Source of the DNA: JAJNBA01 sp963842295
GTDB taxonomy: Bacteria > Actinomycetota > UBA4738 > HRBIN12
Direction of reading: 5' to 3'
NCBI GenBank assembly: GCA_963842295.1
Contig: CAWJFY010000011.1
Coordinates: 186,001 to 250,000 of the forward strand
Length of the DNA: 64,000 bases
The translations under genes and the position numbers were made by a program. Under the pieces are notes generated by a model that saw only the letters and a program-made list of their open reading frames with translations, was not told the origin of the DNA and ran no database searches. Of the stretch, positions 41,890 to 50,396 are shown one piece after another. The number at the start of each line of letters is the position of its first letter. Position 1 is the first letter of the stretch.

Positions 41890-42303
41890 ATGGCAGAAGA
41901 AGGAGAGGTCACGATCGTCGGCGCAGGGGCGAGGTTGGAGGGCAACGTCGTGTCTGCCGGGAATCTACGGATCGACGGGCAGGTGAAGGGGCAGATCAAT
42001 GCCGAAGGCGATGTGGCTCTGTCTCCCCAGAGCCAGGTCGAGGCCGACATCCGGGCGCAGAACGTCAGCATCGCCGGCCGCTTCAAGGGCACGGTCCAGG
42101 CGAAGGGCAAGGCCCACCTCGCCCGAGGCGGCCGGATCGACGGCAACATCACGTCCAAGACGCTCGTGGTGGAGGAGGGCGGCATCTTCCACGGGCAGAG
42201 CATCATGGATGGCTCGTCCCCGGCGGAGGGTGCTCGTGGGCAGGGCGCTGCCCCGCAGAAGACCGAGGAGAAGCGTGATGAGCCGGAAGTGAAGGTCCCG
42301 TAG
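41890..42303 (+). CDS. Bactofilin-type cytoskeletal protein
   Basis: The ~137-aa product has a right-handed beta-helix core of repeated short strands (GARLEGNVVSAGNLRIDGQ, VKGQINAEGDVAL, and so on) flanked by disordered tails. Bactofilins polymerise without nucleotide and position wall enzymes. ATG 41890 follows GGAGGGAGTC. An upstream ATG at 41818 overlaps the DUF4446 stop (ATGA) and also has a GGAGG, so either start is possible; the extra 24 residues are low-complexity. serS begins right after the stop. Confidence 0.82.
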   Translation: MAEEGEVTIVGAGARLEGNVVSAGNLRIDGQVKGQINAEGDVALSPQSQVEADIRAQNVSIAGRFKGTVQAKGKAHLARGGRIDGNITSKTLVVEEGGIFHGQSIMDGSSPAEGARGQGAAPQKTEEKRDEPEVKVP

Positions 42304-43584
42304 TTGCTCGACATCAAGCGGATCAGGGAGAGCCCCGATCTGTTCCGGACCGCGCTCGCGAGGCGGAACCTGTCGGATGCCGTCGATCGGCTGCTGGAAG
42401 TCGATGAGCGGCGCCGATCGCTGACCGCCCGGGTCGAGGAGTTGCGCGCGGAGCAGAACCGAGCGTCCAGAGCGATCGGCGCCGCGCAGGGTGAGGAGAA
42501 GCAGAGATCGATCGACGAGGTCGCGAAGGTCTCCGCTGAGCTGAAGGAGCTCGAGCCGAAACTGGCCGAGGCGGAAGAGGAGTTGGATCGCCTCCTCGCG
42601 GAGATCCCGAACGTCCCACACGAGAGCGCGCCCGACGGGTTCACCGAAGAGGACGCGGTCGAGGTGAAGCGCAACCACGACGAGCCGCCGACGTTCGACT
42701 TCGAGGCCCGCGATCACGCGGAGCTGGGGGCGATGCTCGGTGTCCTGGACACCGAGCGCGGCGCTCGGGCTTCCGGTTCGAGATTCGTCTACCTCATGGG
42801 TGATCTCGTGTTCGTGCAGTTCGCGCTCATGCGTCACGCGATGGACGTGGTGGTCGAGATGGGCTTCTCACCGATGATCCCGCCGGTGCTCGTGCGTGAG
42901 GAGGCGATGTACGGGACCGGGTTCCTTCCCACGGATGCGGTGAACATCTACGTGACCCGCGAGGACGAGCTGTACCTGGTGGGTACCTCGGAGGTGCCGC
43001 TTGCCGCGTTCCATCTGGGAGAGATCGTCGATGAGGGGCATCTTCCCATCCGCTACGCCGGATACTCCACCTGCTTCCGGCGCGAGGCCGGCTCGTACGG
43101 GAAGGACCTCGGCGGGATGTTCCGGGTGCACCAGTTCGACAAAGTCGAGATGTTCGTGTTCTCCACGCCCGAGACGTCGTGGGACGAGCACGAGCGCATC
43201 CTGGCGATCGAGGAGGAGATCGTCGGGAACCTCGAGATCCCTTACCGGGTGGTGAACATCGCCGCGGGCGACCTCGGCGGCTCGGCGGCGAAGAAGTACG
43301 ACATCGAGGCGTGGCTCCCGGGCCAAGGCAGATACCGCGAGCTCACGTCGTGCTCGAACACCACCGATTACCAGGCGCGGCGGATGCAGACCCGCGTGCG
43401 TCGCGCCGACAGCTCCGTCGAGGTGCTCCACACGTTGAACGGCACCGCCACGGCGATCGGCCGGACGCTGATCGCGATCATCGAGAACCACCAGCGGGCG
43501 GATGGAAGCGTCGAGATCCCTGCGAAGCTGCACCCGTACCTGCCCGAGCATGCCCGGGTTCTCACGCCCCGGTCCGCCGCTTAG
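42304..43584 (+). CDS. serS: Seryl-tRNA synthetase
   Basis: The 426-aa enzyme charges tRNA-Ser. It has the N-terminal coiled-coil tRNA arm (about 30-100), and the class II motifs: FRREAGSYGKDLGGMFRVHQF (motif 2 region) and NGTATAIGRTLIAIIEN (motif 3). The start is TTG, immediately after the bactofilin stop, with no spacer. Two tRNA-Ser-related sequences lie 2-3 kb downstream. Its stop overlaps the convergent PAS gene's stop. Confidence 0.95.
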   Translation: MLDIKRIRESPDLFRTALARRNLSDAVDRLLEVDERRRSLTARVEELRAEQNRASRAIGAAQGEEKQRSIDEVAKVSAELKELEPKLAEAEEELDRLLAEIPNVPHESAPDGFTEEDAVEVKRNHDEPPTFDFEARDHAELGAMLGVLDTERGARASGSRFVYLMGDLVFVQFALMRHAMDVVVEMGFSPMIPPVLVREEAMYGTGFLPTDAVNIYVTREDELYLVGTSEVPLAAFHLGEIVDEGHLPIRYAGYSTCFRREAGSYGKDLGGMFRVHQFDKVEMFVFSTPETSWDEHERILAIEEEIVGNLEIPYRVVNIAAGDLGGSAAKKYDIEAWLPGQGRYRELTSCSNTTDYQARRMQTRVRRADSSVEVLHTLNGTATAIGRTLIAIIENHQRADGSVEIPAKLHPYLPEHARVLTPRSAA

Positions 43585-45794
43585 CGCGAGGTGTCCTTGA
43601 TCGACGATCGCTTCGCCCTATCGGCCTTCCCCGTCCCGAGCCGCATCTCGGGTTCCACCTCCGGTTCAGCGCGGAACGCCGTCACATCGATGGACACGCC
43701 GTGCCAGACCTCGGGCACTGCGTCAGGCGCAGAGACTCGCCGGCCGAAGGCATGCAGCCAACGGATACCACCGTCCCGCCTCAGGATCCGGTAGGTCGCC
43801 TCCCAGAGCCCCGTCCCGTCGGAGCGAAGGACGGACTCCCTGATGCGCTTCCGATCGTCGGGATGGACATATCGAGGGAAGTGCTTTGGCTCGGCCATGA
43901 GCTCTTCGGGGGTGTAGCCCAAGATGTCGAACGCCTGAGGACCGATGTATGTGTAGCGCTCGAACCCCGTCTCGGGATGGATCGTTTCAGACCAGCAGAC
44001 AGCACTCGCTCCCGTGAGGGCGCTGCGATGGTTCTCCTCCGATCGTTGGAGGCGGGCCTTCGATTCCTGCTCCTCCGTCGCATCCAAGAGAACGCCGAGG
44101 AAGCGCCAGGGGTTTCCGGCGGCATCTCGCTGGAGCATGCGACCGGTGTCGCAAAGCCAGATCACGGTGCCGTTTCCACGGATGATCCGGTAATAGAGGC
44201 TCCAGGCCTTCCCCGTCCGCCAACTTCGCTCGGTGTCCTCCATCACGCGTCCGCGATCGTCCGGATGGATCATCTCCATCCAGATCCTCCAATCGCGGAG
44301 CCAGGACTCGACGGGATAGCCGACGAGGTCGGCCGACTGTGGGCTCACATACGTCATCCTGACCGTCGGGGGCCAGTCCCCGTTCCCGTGGGTCAGCTCG
44401 AACGAATACGCAACGACCGGGCCGTCTTCCGTGAGTTCGCGAAAGCGATCTTCCGCCCACTCCGCTTTCGATTCGGCCTCTTTGCGGGCCGTGATATCGA
44501 GCATGACCCCCTGGAACGAGGACGGTTCCCCGTCCTCGGTACGAGAGATCAGCGAGGCATTGTCGAGGACCCAGATGACGCGACCGTCCTTCGCGAGGAA
44601 GCGGTATTCCGCCAGCAAGGGCTCGCCCGTCCGCGCGCTCCGACCGACGGCGTCCGCGACTCCCGCCTGGTCGTGGGGATGGATGCGCTCCGACGCGTGC
44701 CATTCTTCCTGTGAGAACCCAAGGACGTCTTGGATCCGGGGACTCACGTAGCCGAACGAACGGACCTCGTCACCGGGATGCACGTCCCAGGTGTAGGCGA
44801 TGCCGGGCATGTTCTCGACGAGCCGCCGATACCGCTCCTCGACCTGCCGGACTTCGTCCTCCATCCGTCGGCGCTCGCCGATCTCGAGCGCCATCAGCTC
44901 GTTGGCCTCCTCGAGCTCGTTCGTTCGCTCGCCCACACGCCGCTCGAGGTCTTCCTTGTGGAGAAGCAGCATCTCTTTGGCGTCGTGCTCTGCCGTGATG
45001 TCGATCATCACCCCGTGCCATGCCGCGGCCCCTTGATGGCGATCCCTGATCAGGATCGCGCGATCGTGCACCCACACCACGCGGCCGTCGCTTGCGATGA
45101 GTCGGTATTCGAAGTCCCACGGCTCCCCCGTCTCGCTGTTCCGGTCGTGTGCGGCGAGCACGATCTCCCGATCGTCGGCGTGCAGGAGCTCGATCCAGAT
45201 GTCCGGTTGATCGAGCCATTCTGCGCGCGAGTAGCCGAGCACTTGCTCCACGTGCGGACTCACGTAGAGAGTGCGACGTTCGTCGTCGGGGTCCATCTCG
45301 TAGACGACGGCGGGAACGCGTTCAACCAGTGCGCGGTACCTGGCTTCGGATCCACGGAGTTCCTGCTCCGATCGCTTCTCCGTGGTCAGGTCTTGCAGGA
45401 CCCCTTGCCATGCGAGACGGTTGCCCTCCTCGCTCAGGACAAGATCGGAGGAGTCCCGGATCCAGACCTCCTCGCCGTCCGGTCGGATCATCCGGTACTC
45501 GGCGCGGAACGGTGTTCCCTTGTGCCAGGACGCGTCACGGATCGCCCGAACGCGCGATCGGTCGTCCGCGTGCATCATCTGCTTCCAGAGCTCGCGGTCC
45601 TCGTTGTATCGCTCCGGTGGATAGCCGAGCATCTTCTCGATGTTGGGGCTGAGGTACAGGCTCCTGGGAAGCCGCTCATCCGTGTCGACGTAGACGACGA
45701 CGGGGAGCTGCTCGACGAGCTCGCGCACCCTCGAGTCGGACGCGAACGGGTCCAGCGGCGGCTCGAGCCCAGAGCCGTCGGGTAGGTCCGGCAT
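43581..45794 (-). CDS. Five-PAS-domain protein without an output domain
   Basis: The 737-aa protein contains five PAS/PAC units of about 125-130 residues. Each has a YVSP or YLSP-like strand (for example LYVSPHVEQVLGYSRAEW), a HPDD/HADDR turn and a WV.D... strand. A coiled region lies between units two and three. No histidine kinase, GGDEF, EAL, phosphatase or methyl-accepting domain follows. No signal peptide or membrane helix is present. It may be a soluble sensor that acts by binding a partner. It starts at ATG 45794 and ends over serS. Confidence 0.8.
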   Translation of the reverse strand: MPDLPDGSGLEPPLDPFASDSRVRELVEQLPVVVYVDTDERLPRSLYLSPNIEKMLGYPPERYNEDRELWKQMMHADDRSRVRAIRDASWHKGTPFRAEYRMIRPDGEEVWIRDSSDLVLSEEGNRLAWQGVLQDLTTEKRSEQELRGSEARYRALVERVPAVVYEMDPDDERRTLYVSPHVEQVLGYSRAEWLDQPDIWIELLHADDREIVLAAHDRNSETGEPWDFEYRLIASDGRVVWVHDRAILIRDRHQGAAAWHGVMIDITAEHDAKEMLLLHKEDLERRVGERTNELEEANELMALEIGERRRMEDEVRQVEERYRRLVENMPGIAYTWDVHPGDEVRSFGYVSPRIQDVLGFSQEEWHASERIHPHDQAGVADAVGRSARTGEPLLAEYRFLAKDGRVIWVLDNASLISRTEDGEPSSFQGVMLDITARKEAESKAEWAEDRFRELTEDGPVVAYSFELTHGNGDWPPTVRMTYVSPQSADLVGYPVESWLRDWRIWMEMIHPDDRGRVMEDTERSWRTGKAWSLYYRIIRGNGTVIWLCDTGRMLQRDAAGNPWRFLGVLLDATEEQESKARLQRSEENHRSALTGASAVCWSETIHPETGFERYTYIGPQAFDILGYTPEELMAEPKHFPRYVHPDDRKRIRESVLRSDGTGLWEATYRILRRDGGIRWLHAFGRRVSAPDAVPEVWHGVSIDVTAFRAEPEVEPEMRLGTGKADRAKRSSIKDTSR

Positions 45795-45854
45795 CTGCGG
45801 AGCCTACCCTGACCTGCGGTGGCGGCTCCAGACCTGACGCACCCCTTGCCTACT

Positions 45855-45894
45855 AGGAAAGTGGCCGAGCGGATGAAGGCGTCGATCTTGAGAT
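45855..45894 (+). pseudogene. 5' fragment of a tRNA-Ser gene
   Basis: About 40 nt match the 5' half of the intact tRNA-Ser at 46499, including TGGCCGAGCGG, the GAAGGCG segment and the anticodon arm TCTTGA. The 3' half, with the variable arm and T-loop, is absent and the acceptor strand is altered. It is probably a non-functional relic. Confidence 0.6.
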
Positions 45895-46078
45895 GTCCTT
45901 CTGTGGTGAAGGCGACGCCCTGACCCGCGGAAAACGCTGTACACCGACCCGCCTCGGCTGGCGATTTCCAGGGGTTCGGACGCCGTTCGGAAGTGCCTCG
46001 CAGCGCTCGACTGGCCTGGGGTCGGGGGCTAGGTTGGGCGAGTCGGTTTCGTTTCGATGCGTGTGGTACTGGGGGAAC
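45895..46078. other. Intergenic stretch with no recognised feature
   Basis: An open frame crosses it on the plus strand but has low-complexity, uncharacteristic sequence and no start signal. A TAGGTT box at 46029-46034 may serve the small gene at 46079. Confidence 0.4.
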
Positions 46079-46318
46079 GTGGGCACTCCTTGCTCGCCCG
46101 GTGTGTATATCGGAGCTGCAGGGCTCGCACTCGCCGGTATCGCCCTGATCGCCTACTTCGCGGGCCGCGAGAGGTCGCGATCCAAGATCTTCCTCTTGGG
46201 CGGCGCGGGTCTCCTCAGCGTGGTCCTCATCGTGATAGGAGTCGAGCTAAAGCTCAGGGAGGAACATGATGTCGTGAAAAGCGCTGCGGGTACGGAAGTC
46301 GTTTGCCATCACGCGTAG
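46079..46318 (+). CDS. Small two-helix membrane protein
   Basis: The 79-aa product starts at GTG 46079 behind GGGGGAAC. Two hydrophobic segments (GAAGLALAGIALIAYFAG and KIFLLGGAGLLSVVLIVIGV) are separated by a basic loop RERSRS and followed by a charged tail with VVCHHA. The gene stands between the tRNA-Ser fragment and the intact tRNA-Ser, so it may have arrived with a past insertion there. No homologue was recognised. Confidence 0.5.
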   Translation: MGTPCSPGVYIGAAGLALAGIALIAYFAGRERSRSKIFLLGGAGLLSVVLIVIGVELKLREEHDVVKSAAGTEVVCHHA

Positions 46319-46485
46319 GGAGCACGGTTCTGCAGCCGCGGGTAGCGCAGCGCGTTTCCAACCTCTCTTGCAGGTCGGGCGAGAAGAGGTCGCATCTGGT
46401 AGACGGCATCTCGAAAAGCTCCTCCACCCCGGGCGTCGGGGAATCATTCGCGCTATGGACGAACGGTCTCACTTGTTTCCGCAGG

Positions 46486-46491
46486 TAGCCT
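46486..46491 (+). promoter_or_regulatory. -10 box (TAGCCT) for tRNA-Ser
   Basis: TAGCCT ends 7 nt before the tRNA 5' end. Confidence 0.5.
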
Positions 46492-46498
46492 GTGCTGC

Positions 46499-46588
46499 GG
46501 GAGGATGGCCGAGCGGACGAAGGCGACGGTCTTGAAAACCGTTAGCGGGGCAACTCGCTCGTGGGTTCGAATCCCACTCCTCCCGCCA
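46499..46588 (+). tRNA. tRNA-Ser (anticodon TGA)
   Basis: GGGAGGA pairs with TCCTCCC in the acceptor stem. The anticodon loop CTTGAAA reads TGA. A long variable arm, a GGTTCGAATCC T-loop and an encoded CCA are present. Confidence 0.95.
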
Positions 46589-46624
46589 TCGACGGAGCTC
46601 GGCGATCCCTGAAGGCGGTGACTG

Positions 46625-48304
46625 ATGCCGGGAGGTTGGCGAGGTCCGGTTTCGAGGGCACTGCGTGAGCTCGCGGCGATGCGTCTGCGCGTCGGTCGGG
46701 AGCGGCGGGTCTCCCTCGACGAGGCGATGCACATCACAGGCACGCTCTCCCGGAGGCGATTCCTCCAGGCGGGAGGCGTTGCAGGCGCGGGGCTTCTCCT
46801 TGGAGGGTGCACGTCATCGGGTCCGCGGTCGACACCGCCGAGCGCACTCCCGACCGAAGACGCTGCGACCGAGCCACGCATCGCGATCGTCGGCGCCGGC
46901 CTGGCAGGCCTCGCCGCCGCGTACTGGCTCACGCGGGCCGGTGTTCGCGTGAGGGTCTACGAAGCGCGCTCGCGGGTCGGCGGCCGCTGCTGGAGCGCGC
47001 GTGGGTTCGACGGTGGGCAGGTGGCAGAGCATGGGGGTGAATTCGTGGACACGCGACACGTCCACATCGCAACCCTCGCGAAGGAGCTCGGCCTCGAGCT
47101 CGATGACTTGTGGAGCACGTGGATCTCGGGTTCGCGTTGGCCGACCTATGTGGAGGGACAGATCGTTCGATCGGGCGATCTGTTCGAGCCGCTCGACGAG
47201 GCAGCGAAAGAGATCGTCAGGATCGCCGAACGTAATGGCCCGTGGTGGGCCGCCGAGGCGAATGCCGACGCGCGAACCCTCGACGAGATGTCGATGGCGG
47301 ACTGGTTCGATGCGAACGTCCCCGGAGGGATCGGTTCGACCCTCGGACGAGCTTTCTCCCTCGAGCAGGCGGGTTGGTACGGGCTCGATCCAAACCGCCT
47401 CTCGGCGACGAACCTCATCGACTTCTACGCCGTGGACTATCCGGGGGGCGACGAGCGCTTCACGGTGCATGGCGGGAACGATCAGGTCCCAGACCTGATC
47501 CACGGATCGCTGCCCGATGGGACGGTGCACCTCGAGACGCCGCTCGAGGCACTCCGTCTGCGGAGGGACGGAGCCTTGGAGCTCAGGTTCGGCGGCATGT
47601 CCTCCCGGGTGATCGCCGACCGTGTCATCCTCGCGCTGCCGTTCACCGCTCTGCGACGGGCAGATCTCTCCGATTCCGGACTGAGCGCGACGAAGACGCG
47701 GTCGATCGAGGAACTGGGCATGGGCACGAACGCGAAGCTGCTCCTCCAGTTCTCGTCCGATCACCACTCCTTCGGCGGATGGAGTGGCGGGATGGACCGG
47801 GTCGACGACCCGATGTTCACGACGTGGGAGAGCAGCTCGACCGACGATCCATCGGCGAGTCGCATGAGCCTGATCACGGTCTACTCGGGTGGCCACACGG
47901 GGGCTGGGTATGCCCCACCTCAACCTCACGGACCCCCGACGAAGGAGGTGATTGCCCAAACGCTGGCGGCGATCGACTCGGTCGTGCCGGGCGTCGGCGC
48001 CGCTTTCAACGGAAAGGCGTGGCTGGACTCATGGTTCGACGACCCCTGGGCAGGCGGATCCTACGCGGCGTTCATGCCCGGCCAGTACTCGAGATTCTCC
48101 GGGATCACCGGGACGCGAGAAGGAACGATCCACTTCGCGGGCGAGCACACCTCATCGTTCAGCCAGGGGTTCCTGAACGGCGGCGTGGAGAGCGGCGAAC
48201 GCGCCGCCATGGAGGTGCTCGAAGCGCTCGGGATACCCGTCCCGCGGGGGTTGCGGCGCACCCTGATGGCTGCCCGCAGGTACCGCCCCCGCTATCCCTG
48301 GTAG
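46625..48304 (+). CDS. Flavin monoamine oxidase-like protein, Tat-exported lipoprotein
   Basis: The 559-aa protein has a twin-arginine motif (SRRRFLQ, Arg43-45) and a lipobox ending at Cys62 (LLLGGC), so it should be exported folded by Tat and lipid-anchored. The FAD-binding Rossmann motif is VGAGLAGLAAAYWL, with EARSRVGGRCW and the C-terminal FAGEHTS. This is the amine oxidase/phytoene desaturase superfamily; the substrate is unknown. ATG 46625 is used, but ATG 46727 (Met35) would give a more usual short Tat leader. Confidence 0.8.
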   Translation: MPGGWRGPVSRALRELAAMRLRVGRERRVSLDEAMHITGTLSRRRFLQAGGVAGAGLLLGGCTSSGPRSTPPSALPTEDAATEPRIAIVGAGLAGLAAAYWLTRAGVRVRVYEARSRVGGRCWSARGFDGGQVAEHGGEFVDTRHVHIATLAKELGLELDDLWSTWISGSRWPTYVEGQIVRSGDLFEPLDEAAKEIVRIAERNGPWWAAEANADARTLDEMSMADWFDANVPGGIGSTLGRAFSLEQAGWYGLDPNRLSATNLIDFYAVDYPGGDERFTVHGGNDQVPDLIHGSLPDGTVHLETPLEALRLRRDGALELRFGGMSSRVIADRVILALPFTALRRADLSDSGLSATKTRSIEELGMGTNAKLLLQFSSDHHSFGGWSGGMDRVDDPMFTTWESSSTDDPSASRMSLITVYSGGHTGAGYAPPQPHGPPTKEVIAQTLAAIDSVVPGVGAAFNGKAWLDSWFDDPWAGGSYAAFMPGQYSRFSGITGTREGTIHFAGEHTSSFSQGFLNGGVESGERAAMEVLEALGIPVPRGLRRTLMAARRYRPRYPW

Positions 48305-48369
48305 CACGAACCGAGCCCTCCTCCGACTCGCCGCCGATCCCGACCTCGGTTGCACCGCACACCGCTCCG

Positions 48370-48375
48370 TATCCT
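48370..48375 (+). promoter_or_regulatory. -10 box (TATCCT) of the heme operon
   Basis: TATCCT ends 6 nt before the hemE GTG. Confidence 0.55.
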
Positions 48376-48381
48376 GAAGGG

Positions 48382-49428
48382 GTGATCGCATCCCCTTCGA
48401 ACGACCGTCTCCTGGGGGCCCTCAAGCGTGAGTCCGTCGACCGCACCCCCGTGTGGTTCATGCGTCAGGCGGGTCGGTACCTGCCCGAGTACCGCTCTCT
48501 GCGAGGGACCGCGGACATCCTCGACGCCGCTCGCGACCCAGAGACGGTGGTCGAGCTCACGTTGCAGCCGCTCCGACGCATGCCGCTCGATGCCGCGATC
48601 CTGTTCTCGGACATCATGGTGCCGATCGCCGCGATCGGTGTGCCCGTTCGCATCGAGGCTGGACGCGGGCCTGTGCTTGACGAGCCGATCCGAGACGCCG
48701 AGGGCGTCGCGCGGATCCGGCCGTTGGATCCTGACACCGACGAACCGTACGTGGCGGAAGCGATCCGGCTCCTCGTGAAGGAGCTGGAAGTGCCTCTGAT
48801 CGGGTTCTCGGGGGCGCCGTTCACACTGGCGAGCTACCTGATCGAGGGAGGTCCGAGCCGGACCTTCGCCCGCACGAAGGCGCTGATGTACGCGGAGCCC
48901 GCGGTCTTCGAGGATCTCCTGGGGTCGATCGCCGACATCGCGGTCGCTCACCTCCGCGCACAAGCGGAGGCGGGCGCGCACGCGGTGCAGGTCTTCGACT
49001 CGTGGGTCGGGGCATTGGACCGGGACGACTATCGCCGCTCCGTGCTGCCCCACATGACGAGGGTGTTCGAGGGGATCGCCGGCACGGGCGTGCCGGCGAT
49101 CCATTCCGGGGTCGGCACCGGCCACCTCTTGGAACTGATGCGGGAGGCGGGGGGCGACGCCCTCGGCGTCGACCACCGCCTCCCGCTCGACGACGCGTGG
49201 GCCACGATCGGCCACGACCGGGCGATCCAGGGGAACCTGGATCCCGCCGCACTCCTCGGCCCGTGGGACGCCGTCGAGCGGAAGGCCCGAGATGTGCTCG
49301 CTCGTGCCGACGACCGGGCCGGACACGTGTTCAACCTCGGTCACGGCGTGCTGCCCGACACGCCGGTGGGGCATCTCCAGCGGCTGGTCGACCTGGTTCA
49401 CGCAGAGACGCTGCGGGAGGGGTCGTGA
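48382..49428 (+). CDS. hemE: Uroporphyrinogen decarboxylase
   Basis: The 348-aa enzyme makes coproporphyrinogen III. It has the N-terminal PVWFMRQAGRYLPEYR, the SDIMVP segment, GFSGAPFTLASY and a C-terminal FNLGHGVLPDTP. GTG 48382 is preceded by a close -10 box. It is the first of four overlapping genes. Sequence before 48382 in this frame is antisense to the amine oxidase gene's neighbours and was left out. Confidence 0.94.
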   Translation: MIASPSNDRLLGALKRESVDRTPVWFMRQAGRYLPEYRSLRGTADILDAARDPETVVELTLQPLRRMPLDAAILFSDIMVPIAAIGVPVRIEAGRGPVLDEPIRDAEGVARIRPLDPDTDEPYVAEAIRLLVKELEVPLIGFSGAPFTLASYLIEGGPSRTFARTKALMYAEPAVFEDLLGSIADIAVAHLRAQAEAGAHAVQVFDSWVGALDRDDYRRSVLPHMTRVFEGIAGTGVPAIHSGVGTGHLLELMREAGGDALGVDHRLPLDDAWATIGHDRAIQGNLDPAALLGPWDAVERKARDVLARADDRAGHVFNLGHGVLPDTPVGHLQRLVDLVHAETLREGS

Positions 49429-50396
49429 CCGCGCCGATCGGTGTGCTGGTGATGGCCTACGGCACCGCGAGTGGACCGGAGGACATCGAGCGCTACTACA
49501 CGGACATCCGTGGCGGACGGGTGCCCTCACCGGAGCATCTCGCCGAGCTGAAGGATCGGTACCGGGCGATCGGCAACGTGTTCCCGCTGCGGGACACGAC
49601 AGATGCCCAGGCGACGGGACTGGTCGCTCGGTTGCAGGGAGACGGGGCCACGTACCGGGCGTATCTGGGGATGAAGCATTCGCCGCCGTTCATCTCCGAC
49701 GCCGTGGCGCGCATGCGCGACGACGGCGTCGAGCGAGCCGTCGGCATCGTGATGGCGCCGCACTGGTCCGGCATGTCCGTCGAGACGTACGTCGACCGTG
49801 TCCTCGGAGCGGTGGACGATCTGGGTGGCGGGGTCTCGTTCTCGTTCGTCCGCAGCTACCAAGCCCACCCGTCGTTCGTGAAGTTCCTGGCTGCACGCGT
49901 GTCGGATGCTCTCGCGGGCCTCGAGGCAACAGAGCGTTCCGGAGCGATGATCCTCTTCACGGCGCATTCGCTTCCGACGCGCGTGGTGGATGACGGATCC
50001 CTCCGCTGCAAGACGTGCGATTGCTCGGACTCGTGCCGGTATCGCGACGGTCTCCAGGAGACGGCAGACCTCGTCGCCGACTCGCTCGGGCTCGAGAGCT
50101 ACGGGATCGCGTGGCAGAGTGCCGGGCGTACAACCGATCCCTGGTGGGGGCCGCCGATCCAGGAGTCGATCCTCGAAGCTGCGGCCATGGGTCACCCGTC
50201 CGTGGTCGTGTGCTCGGCGGGCTTCGTCGCGGATCACCTCGAGATCCTCTACGACCTCGACATCGAGGCGAAGGGCGTCGCCGAGGGAGCCGGGATACGG
50301 TTCGCGCGCACGACGATGCCGAACGCCGACCCCGAATACCTCGATGTCTTGGCCCAGGTGGTACGCGACCATCTCGCGGGTGCTCCGGCAGCGTGA
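49425..50396 (+). CDS. cpfC: Coproporphyrin ferrochelatase
   Basis: The 323-aa enzyme inserts Fe2+ into coproporphyrin III in the Gram-positive route. It has VLVMAYGTASGPEDIERYY, APHWSGMS, the catalytic His in FTAHSLPTR and a Cys group C195, C198, C200, C204 (CKTCDCSDSC). Such an internal Cys set is seen in ferrochelatases that hold a [2Fe-2S] cluster. Its GTG overlaps the hemE stop (GTGA). Confidence 0.92.
   Translation: MTAPIGVLVMAYGTASGPEDIERYYTDIRGGRVPSPEHLAELKDRYRAIGNVFPLRDTTDAQATGLVARLQGDGATYRAYLGMKHSPPFISDAVARMRDDGVERAVGIVMAPHWSGMSVETYVDRVLGAVDDLGGGVSFSFVRSYQAHPSFVKFLAARVSDALAGLEATERSGAMILFTAHSLPTRVVDDGSLRCKTCDCSDSCRYRDGLQETADLVADSLGLESYGIAWQSAGRTTDPWWGPPIQESILEAAAMGHPSVVVCSAGFVADHLEILYDLDIEAKGVAEGAGIRFARTTMPNADPEYLDVLAQVVRDHLAGAPAA

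Noticed and set aside
45893..46078. Longer N-terminus for the small membrane protein
   Set aside because: The extra codons are low-complexity with no start signal, whereas GTG 46079 has a ribosome site and leads directly into the first helix.
46361..46460. Possible further tRNA-like sequence before tRNA-Ser
   Set aside because: No acceptor stem or T-loop could be folded; only a weak 5-bp hairpin is present.
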